From positions 1-9,464 of the forward strand of contig CALCMV010000197.1 of assembly GCA_937967535.1 (NCBI GenBank): DNA of 9,464 nucleotides. Reading direction: 5' to 3'. Positions within the stretch are counted from its first letter, which is position 1; each line of letters starts with the position of its first letter. Below, one piece after another: positions 4,496-9,464 of the stretch. The translations under genes and the position numbers were made by a program. The notes beneath the pieces were generated by a model, which saw nothing but the letters and a program-made list of their open reading frames with translations, had not been told where the DNA came from and made no database searches. Origin of the DNA: an uncultured Saprospiraceae bacterium (GTDB lineage: Bacteria; Bacteroidota; Bacteroidia; Chitinophagales; Saprospiraceae).

Positions 4496-7400
4496 ATGTT
4501 AAAATTTATCACAGACAACGTCAAGAAAATGTTCGGCACCAAGTACGACAGAGACGTAAAAGAATTGATGCCGTATGTAGAGCGTACCCACGAAGAATAC
4601 GCCAAACTCGAACACTTGTCGAATGACGAATTGCGAAACAAAACCCACCTGTTTCGCGCTCGCATTTCGGAACACTTGGAAGGTATTGATGCCGACATCG
4701 CCCAACTCAAAACCAATGCCAATGAAGAGAGTGATTTTGAACAAAAAGAAGTCATATTCGGAGAGATAGATGAAATCGTCAAAGAGCGCGACAAGCATCT
4801 CGAAGATATTCTGTTGGAAATATTGCCCGAAGCATTTGCCGTTGTAAAAGAAACTGCACGACGCTTCATGACCAATACCACCCTCGAAACCACTATTACG
4901 GATTTTGACCGAGATTTGGCAGCCAAACGCCCGAATATGACCATAGAAGGCGAAAAAGTCATTTGGTCAAATTCATGGACGGCAGCCGGTGGAGACATCA
5001 CTTGGAATATGCTGCACTACGATGTGCAGTTGATTGGTGGTGTGGTTTTGCATCAAGGTAAAATTGCGGAGATGGCAACGGGTGAAGGTAAAACCCTCGT
5101 GGCTACCTTGCCCGCCTATTTGAATGGCTTGTCCGGTCAGGGCGTTCACCTGATTACGGTCAACGACTACCTTGCGCGTCGTGACTGTGAATGGATGACC
5201 CCGATTTTTGAATTTCTCTTTCTCACCATTGATTGCATTGACAAATACAAACCACACTCTGCCGAGCGTGTAGAGGCGTATAAATGCGATATTGTTTACG
5301 GTACAAACAACGAATTTGGCTTCGATTATCTCCGCGATAATATGGTACGCAATCCTGACGAACTCGTACAACGCAAACACCATTTTGCGATGATAGATGA
5401 GGTGGATTCGGTACTTGTAGATGATGCACGTACTCCCTTGATTATTTCAGGTCCGGTAGATAAAGGCGAAGACCAAGAATACATTCCCCTCAAACCAAAA
5501 GTAGAAAAACTTGTCGCAAAACAACGCGCCCTCGCCCAACAATATCTTGCCGAAGCCAAAGCACTCATTGCAGAAGGCAGTACGGGCTACGAAGAAGGCG
5601 AAGGTGGTTTGGCACTCTTCCGTTCCTTCCGCGCTTTGCCCAAAAATCGCCCTCTGACCAAGTACCTAAGTGAACCGGGCGTAAAGGTGGTCATGCAAAA
5701 AACGGAATCCTTCTATATGCAGGAGCAATCCAAGCACATGCACATCGCTGACGAGCCTTTGTATTTTACGATTGAAGAAAAAACCAACTCCGTAGATTTG
5801 ACCGAAAAAGGTGCAGATTTTCTTGCTAACCAAGAGTCTGATGCTAACTTTTTTGTCATGCCTGACATTGGTTCTACTTTGATTGAAATTGATGCTGACG
5901 AAGAAATGACACCTCAAGAAAAAGCAGATGAAAAGGGCAGACTAATGCAAGATTTTACCCTCAAATCTAAGCGTCTACACTCCATGAAACAACTCCTCAA
6001 AGCCTACACGCTTTTCCATCTGAATGACCAATATATTATCGTAGACAATAAAGTAAAAATTGTAGATGAATCAACAGGGCGTGTCATGGAAGGTCGTCGT
6101 TGGTCAGATGGTCTGCACCAAGCAGTAGAAGCGAAAGAAGGCGTAGAAGTAGAAGCTGCCACCCAAACTTACGCCACCGTAACGCTGCAAAATTACTTCC
6201 GTATGTACCACAAACTTTCCGGTATGACGGGTACAGCAGAAACGGAAGCGGGCGAGTTTTGGGATATTTATAAATTGGATGTCGTTGTAATTCCTACGAA
6301 TCGACCAATCGCAAGAGATGACCGCGAGGATATGGTCTACAAAACAACTCGCGAAAAATATAACGCCGTAGTCGAAGAAGTTACGAAATTGACCGAAAAT
6401 GGACAACCCGTTTTGGTGGGTACGACTTCGGTAGAAATTTCGGAATTACTGAGCCGCTTCCTCACCCGCAAAGGCATCAAACACAATGTATTGAACGCCA
6501 AACAACACCAACGCGAGGCAGAAATCGTAGCCAATGCCGGTAAGCCCGGTGCCGTTACGATTGCTACCAACATGGCAGGGCGGGGTACAGACATCAAACT
6601 CGGCGAAGGCGTAAAAGAAGCAGGAGGTTTGGCGATTGTCGGTACGGAACGCCACGAATCGCGGCGGGTAGACCGACAGTTGCGCGGACGTGCAGGACGA
6701 CAAGGAGACCCGGGTTCGTCGCAATTCTTCGTATCGCTCGAAGACAATTTGATGCGCCTCTTCGGTTCGGAACGTATCGCCAAAATGATGGATAGAATGG
6801 GGTATGAAGATGGCGAGGTATTGCAGCACAAAATGATTACCAACTCCATCGAAAGAGCGCAGAAAAAAGTCGAAGAAAATCACTTTGGAACACGTAAACG
6901 CCTACTCGAATACGATGATGTGATGAACATCCAACGGGAAGCCATTTACAAAAAACGTCGCCACGCTTTACATGGTGAACGTCTTTCATTGGATTTGTAC
7001 AATATGTTTTCTGAATTGAGTGAGGAGTTGGTGGCTATTCACCAAGAATATGCTGATTATGAGTCATTTAGAATGGATTCACTTCAGTTTTTCGGTATCG
7101 AACCAAACATCACGGAAGTAGAATTGCGCGAAGCGAATTTGGATGATATTTCGGAACGATATAAGGATAAAGTTGTCGAAGAATACCGCAACAAAATGGC
7201 ATTAATCGTAGAAAAAGTGATGCCGACCATTCGACAAGTATATGAAACTGAGGGACAGCAATATCGCAATATCGCCATTCCGTTTACAGACGGTCAGCGC
7301 ACCCTTCAACTCGTAGCGAACCTCGAAAAAGCCGTCAATACGAATGGTGATTCTATCATTTCCGAAATCGAAAAATCCATTACACTCGCCCTCCTCGACA

Positions 7401-7816
7401 ACTCTTGGAAGGTGCATCTCCGTGCTATGGATGAATTGAAAGAATCCACCCAAGCGGCATCATTTGAGCAGAAAGACCCGCTTGTGATTTACAAAATCGA
7501 AGCCTTCAATCTGTTTGAAGAACTCGTTGGCGACCTCAACCGAAAAGTTACGTCTTTCCTCTCACGCGGAACGATTCCGATACAAGACCGCAGCGATGTC
7601 CGCGAAGGCAGACGACAACGCACCAATACGCGCCGCACCCGTATGTCGGGAGGTAGCATGGAGCGTCAGGCTGCTGCTGCCAAAGCTGCCGCCGCTTCAG
7701 CCGGACAACGTGCAAAGCCCGAAACATTCAGACGTACCGAGCAGAAAATTAGTCGAAATGCGCCTTGCCCATGTGGTAGCGGTAAGAAGTATAAAAATTG
7801 TCATGGGAAAAAGTAA
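4496..7816 (+). CDS. secA: preprotein translocase ATPase SecA
   Basis: SecA is the cytoplasmic and membrane-associated motor that pushes secretory proteins through the SecYEG channel using ATP. The 1106 residues carry all landmarks: Walker A MATGEGKT (193-200), Walker B MIDEVD (299-304), MTGTAETE (577-584) and AGRGTDIKLG (starting at 694). Motif VI is HESRRVDRQLRGRAGRQGDPG (from 720), and the C-terminal zinc/SecB-binding tail is CPCGSGKKYKNCH (1091-1103). The protein is about 200 residues longer than E. coli SecA. Most of the extra length is the stretch after Walker B (about 318-430, with GGLALFRSFRALPKNRPL), which is typical of Bacteroidota. The start MLKFITDNVKKMFGTKYDRDVK matches the family; it has no Shine-Dalgarno sequence and follows the heptamer array. 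It is probably transcribed alone from 4364-4371 and terminated at 7960-7995. Confidence 0.98.
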   Translation: MLKFITDNVKKMFGTKYDRDVKELMPYVERTHEEYAKLEHLSNDELRNKTHLFRARISEHLEGIDADIAQLKTNANEESDFEQKEVIFGEIDEIVKERDKHLEDILLEILPEAFAVVKETARRFMTNTTLETTITDFDRDLAAKRPNMTIEGEKVIWSNSWTAAGGDITWNMLHYDVQLIGGVVLHQGKIAEMATGEGKTLVATLPAYLNGLSGQGVHLITVNDYLARRDCEWMTPIFEFLFLTIDCIDKYKPHSAERVEAYKCDIVYGTNNEFGFDYLRDNMVRNPDELVQRKHHFAMIDEVDSVLVDDARTPLIISGPVDKGEDQEYIPLKPKVEKLVAKQRALAQQYLAEAKALIAEGSTGYEEGEGGLALFRSFRALPKNRPLTKYLSEPGVKVVMQKTESFYMQEQSKHMHIADEPLYFTIEEKTNSVDLTEKGADFLANQESDANFFVMPDIGSTLIEIDADEEMTPQEKADEKGRLMQDFTLKSKRLHSMKQLLKAYTLFHLNDQYIIVDNKVKIVDESTGRVMEGRRWSDGLHQAVEAKEGVEVEAATQTYATVTLQNYFRMYHKLSGMTGTAETEAGEFWDIYKLDVVVIPTNRPIARDDREDMVYKTTREKYNAVVEEVTKLTENGQPVLVGTTSVEISELLSRFLTRKGIKHNVLNAKQHQREAEIVANAGKPGAVTIATNMAGRGTDIKLGEGVKEAGGLAIVGTERHESRRVDRQLRGRAGRQGDPGSSQFFVSLEDNLMRLFGSERIAKMMDRMGYEDGEVLQHKMITNSIERAQKKVEENHFGTRKRLLEYDDVMNIQREAIYKKRRHALHGERLSLDLYNMFSELSEELVAIHQEYADYESFRMDSLQFFGIEPNITEVELREANLDDISERYKDKVVEEYRNKMALIVEKVMPTIRQVYETEGQQYRNIAIPFTDGQRTLQLVANLEKAVNTNGDSIISEIEKSITLALLDNSWKVHLRAMDELKESTQAASFEQKDPLVIYKIEAFNLFEELVGDLNRKVTSFLSRGTIPIQDRSDVREGRRQRTNTRRTRMSGGSMERQAAAAKAAAASAGQRAKPETFRRTEQKISRNAPCPCGSGKKYKNCHGKK

Positions 7817-7824
7817 GCGCATCC

Positions 7825-7920
7825 GTAGCGTAATGCCTCCGGCGTGCGTCGCATACTAATCGCGGCTGCACAAGCGAGACGCATTATGCTACGGAACGCA
7901 AGCCGGAGGCATTACGCTAC
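7825..7920. repeat. repeat family B cluster downstream of secA
   Basis: Copies B1 (7825-7849, +) and B2 (7896-7920, -) form the arms of an inverted repeat whose outermost 21 bp, 7823-7843 with 7902-7922, match perfectly. A shortened copy, B3, lies between them on the minus strand (7874-7892). The unit begins GTAGCGTAATGC, then CTCCGGC. It has the same frame and length as family A. It sits after the secA stop in a gap where genes converge, as the A cluster does after rsgA. It can fold into a long hairpin and may protect or end the secA mRNA. No protein is encoded. Confidence 0.8.
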
Positions 7921-7959
7921 GGGTTTATACAAAATTATCAAAACTTCCAATAATGGATG

Positions 7960-7995
7960 AAAGCCGTCTCGCGTATGTGGGGCGGCTTTTTGTTT
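7960..7995 (+). terminator. Rho-independent terminator of secA
   Basis: The stem AAAGCCG (7960-7966) pairs with CGGCTTT (7983-7989), extended by G-U and C-G pairs, with a loop of about 10 nt and then a run of T to 7991. It is in the right place to stop transcription from secA before the convergent cvpA gene. Confidence 0.75.
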
Positions 7996-7998
7996 GCC

Positions 7999-8023
7999 GT
8001 AGAACGATGCTTCCAGCCCGTTC
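7999..8023 (+). repeat. single copy of repeat family A (A4)
   Basis: It matches copy A2 (1856-1880) at 24 of 25 positions, including the variant bases AA at positions 5-6 and TTC at the end. A2 and A4 thus form a subfamily, more than 6 kb apart. It lies directly after the secA terminator. Confidence 0.75.
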
Positions 8024-8116
8024 TCACGTATGAGTATCCTGTTTTAAGCCAAAAATTAACATAAATAATTAGATGCTGCCATGGATAATGGAGTATGCTT
8101 TGCAAAAAAACGAAGT

Positions 8117-8662
8117 TTATTTAGGCTCTGCTGTATTGGCGGTGCTTTCGTCGAATAGCTCGAAGATACCATTAAACATGTCTTGTACGATAGGAAAAAC
8201 GGTTTTTGCGACATCAAAACCTGCTTGCGGGATGGGTTCGAGGTGTTGGTAAAGTTGGGAAGTTACTTTCATTTGGGGGGTGAGTATAGAGGCTTTGTCC
8301 ATGAATGTAAATACGCAACTCAACATAAAAACACCCAAAGCCATCAAGAGTAAACCTCCTGCTATTTTGTTGATAAAATTGAGGTCGGCTGCTGCGAGGC
8401 TGCTTTCTGCGGCTTGTCCGACGATGCGTATTGCCAGCATTGCCACTAAGAGTGTCACCCCAAATGCAATGATGGGAACCAAGCCCGACCCCGTAGGGAG
8501 TACGGTAGCGAGTAGCATTGCCGCAGTAGGCGTTAATTTCAGGGTAGCGATAAGGGCGATGATTGTTCCTACCGTAGTCACGAAGGTCTTGATAATTCCT
8601 TTGCTGAATCCGGCATAGAAGGCAAGGGCTGCCGCCCCAATGATACATATATCAACAAACAT
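8117..8662 (-). CDS. CvpA family membrane protein
   Basis: This encodes 181 residues. Four hydrophobic segments are visible, near residues 3-21, 25-50, 58-84 and 101-123, which is the CvpA layout of the inner membrane. The N-terminus (FVDICIIGAAALAFYAGFSKGIIKTF) shows the family pattern of Asp in the first helix followed by a G-F-x-K-G-x-I-K turn. The C-terminal 55 residues are polar and probably cytoplasmic. CvpA was named for colicin V production in E. coli and is linked to envelope stress and solute tolerance; its molecular activity is not settled. It lies 79 nt after yqeY on the same strand, probably in one operon, and the gap is filled by heptamer repeats. It converges on secA. I see no promoter of its own. 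Confidence 0.88.
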   Translation of the reverse strand: MFVDICIIGAAALAFYAGFSKGIIKTFVTTVGTIIALIATLKLTPTAAMLLATVLPTGSGLVPIIAFGVTLLVAMLAIRIVGQAAESSLAAADLNFINKIAGGLLLMALGVFMLSCVFTFMDKASILTPQMKVTSQLYQHLEPIPQAGFDVAKTVFPIVQDMFNGIFELFDESTANTAEPK

Positions 8663-8669
8663 AGTGTAA

Positions 8670-8744
8670 TAGCGAGTAGGGAGTGATGAGTAGCGAGTGG
8701 TAAATTTTTCTCATTGCTCGCTACTCGAAACTCCTTACTATTTA
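8670..8744. repeat. two facing arrays of 7-nt repeats between yqeY and cvpA
   Basis: On the minus strand, 8670-8697 holds four heptamers: CTCGCTA twice, plus CTCCCTA and CTCATCA. On the plus strand, 8710-8744 holds five of the same type: CTCATTG, CTCGCTA, CTCGAAA, CTCCTTA and CTATTTA. A 12-nt spacer separates them. The arrays face each other, so 8675-8697 and 8717-8739 pair at 19 of 23 positions, including a perfect 10-bp stem (8688-8697 with 8717-8726). The right array runs into the yqeY stop codon and the left ends 7 nt before the cvpA ATG. Confidence 0.75.
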
Positions 8745-9188
8745 TGACAATAATTTTCTGACGATACCCGAAATGACTTTGCCATCGGCTTGTCCGGCGA
8801 GTTGTTTGGTCGCCATGCCCATGACTTTGCCCATGTCTTTCATAGAACTAGCACCGCTTTGTTCGATGACTGCTTTTACGGCTTTCTCTACGTCTTCTTC
8901 GCTCATTGCTTCGGGCAAATATTTTTCTATTACGGCTATCTCGGCACGCTCGGGTGCAGCGAGGTCTTCACGTCCTTGTTTTACGTAAATGTCGAGCGAT
9001 TCTTTGCGTTGTTTCACCAGTTTCTGGAGAATTTTGATGCCTTTTTCTTCGGTCATTTCCTCACCGCTACCATCGGTATTCGCCAATAAGATAGCGGATT
9101 TGATGGCACGCAAAGTACGCATCGTGTCTTGGTCTTTGGCTTTCATGGCGGTTTTGAGGTCTGCATTAATTTTGTCTGTAAAACTCAT
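8742..9188 (-). CDS. yqeY: GatB/YqeY domain protein
   Basis: This encodes 148 residues and matches the standalone YqeY family in full length. The N-terminal helical half has LKTAMKAKDQDTMRTLRAIKSAIL, then EEKGIKILQKLVKQRKESLDIY and EIAVIEKYLPEAMSEEDVE. The C-terminal half is SSMKDMGKVMGMATKQLAGQADGKVISGIVRKLL, with the conserved DMGKVMG and AQADGK-like signatures. The fold matches the tail domain of GatB, the tRNA-dependent amidotransferase subunit, and probably interacts with tRNA; the cellular role of the free protein is not established. It starts at the ATG at 9188 without a Shine-Dalgarno sequence, directly after AT-rich heptamer repeats (9202-9229). It is probably the first gene of an operon with cvpA. 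Confidence 0.93.
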   Translation of the reverse strand: MSFTDKINADLKTAMKAKDQDTMRTLRAIKSAILLANTDGSGEEMTEEKGIKILQKLVKQRKESLDIYVKQGREDLAAPERAEIAVIEKYLPEAMSEEDVEKAVKAVIEQSGASSMKDMGKVMGMATKQLAGQADGKVISGIVRKLLS

Positions 9189-9201
9189 TGATTGATTTAG
9201 T

Positions 9202-9229
9202 GATTTTCGATTTTTGACTTTTGATTGGG
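9202..9229 (-). repeat. four AT-rich 7-nt repeats upstream of yqeY
   Basis: On the plus strand GA recurs exactly every 7 nt at 9202, 9209, 9216 and 9223, giving GATTTTC, GATTTTT, GACTTTT and GATTGGG. The array ends 13 nt before the yqeY ATG on the minus strand. The repeats are less exact than those before secA and cvpA. Confidence 0.5.
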
Positions 9230-9231
9230 AT

Positions 9232-9246
9232 TTTCGCTACGCGAAA
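9232..9246. repeat. short hairpin upstream of yqeY
   Basis: TTTCGC (9232-9237) and GCGAAA (9241-9246) form a perfect 6-bp stem with a 3-nt loop. It directly follows the heptamer run. It could be a regulatory site in the yqeY leader. I found no clear promoter pair for yqeY in 9247-9336. Confidence 0.4.
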
Positions 9247-9336
9247 TTTCTATAAGTATAACTTATTATAGTAACAGATCGTTCATTTTGTGTAAAAAAT
9301 ACATTTTTTGCGAAAAAAAAATAAGAGCATGTTTGG

Positions 9337-9464
9337 AATTTTTCTGCCTGATAACCAATATTTTATGAACTTGGCTTCATATCGAATCAGTCACTTATCT
9401 CGATAAACTCCTTCTCCGATATTTCGCCAAAACCATAAACTATTGATTATCAGTTTGAAAAATT
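9337..9464. repeat. imperfect inverted repeat at the right edge
   Basis: Arms 9337-9360 and 9441-9464 match as inverted copies at 20 of 24 positions and enclose 80 nt with no convincing gene. The right arm reaches the last base, so the repeat may extend further. It could be one end of a small mobile element, a large hairpin, or regulatory DNA of the next gene. Confidence 0.5.

Noticed and set aside
4499..7453. Many leftward open frames opposite secA, up to 177 codons
   Set aside because: They are antisense shadows produced by codon bias of secA. None has a recognisable domain or a promoter.
7931..7943. 13-mer AAAATTATCAAAA identical to one half of the palindrome at 2789-2813
   Set aside because: Only one half-site is present, it is AT-rich, and it lies between the secA repeat cluster and the terminator. 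Chance is likely.
9329..9406. 25-codon rightward frame (MFGIFLPDNQYF...) near the right edge
   Set aside because: It overlaps an arm of the inverted repeat, has no promoter or Shine-Dalgarno sequence, and is of chance length.
1..9464. CRISPR array, tRNA or rRNA genes
   Set aside because: I saw no evenly spaced 25-40 nt direct repeats with unique spacers. No tRNA-like cloverleaf with a GGTTCGA-type arm or rRNA signature was seen by eye.

Overview
The window looks like a piece of a Bacteroidota chromosome, perhaps of the Saprospiria or Chitinophagia type. The evidence is a 1106-residue SecA with the long mid-protein insertion usual in that phylum, promoters of the TTG-N20-TAnnTTTG form, mostly weak or absent Shine-Dalgarno sequences, and the housekeeping set rsgA, secA, cvpA and yqeY. 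Base composition is moderately AT-rich by eye. I ran no database search; all names rest on motifs read from the translations.

Layout. Positions 1-27 may hold the first codons of a leftward gene. Positions 28-387 hold no clear large gene. They contain a dense group of hairpins (87-192), a perfect 18-bp palindrome that could terminate in both directions (196-232), and a good leftward promoter (331-361) in front of a possible 21-residue leaderless peptide. A small leftward gene of unknown function (533-769) is followed by a frame-broken remnant. rsgA (882-1826) runs right and meets a leftward lipoprotein gene (1939-2679); the 112-base gap between their ends is nearly filled by three copies of a GC-rich repeat. 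Next comes an accessory two-gene unit: a HigA-like HTH protein (2959-3465) and an Rpn/PD-(D/E)XK nuclease (3491-4285). It has a recognisable promoter and an adjacent 25-bp palindrome as candidate operator. secA (4496-7816) follows, and a second, related repeat cluster and a hairpin terminator lie after it. cvpA (8117-8662) and yqeY (8742-9188) form a leftward pair. The right end carries an imperfect inverted repeat reaching the window edge.

How the genes relate. rsgA (30S maturation), secA (protein export), cvpA (inner membrane) and yqeY are housekeeping genes. The HTH-nuclease pair is the only accessory module and could be a toxin-antitoxin, defence or selfish element. It shows signs of rearrangement: a possible premature stop in the nuclease and a 10-codon echo of the HTH gene's 3' end just beyond it.

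Two signals cut across the genes. First, 25-nt GC-rich palindromic repeats of two related families sit in the gaps where genes converge, and the best copies of the two families differ only by transitions. Second, runs of 7-nt tandem repeats lie directly in front of the start codons of secA, cvpA and yqeY, with a different heptamer in each case.
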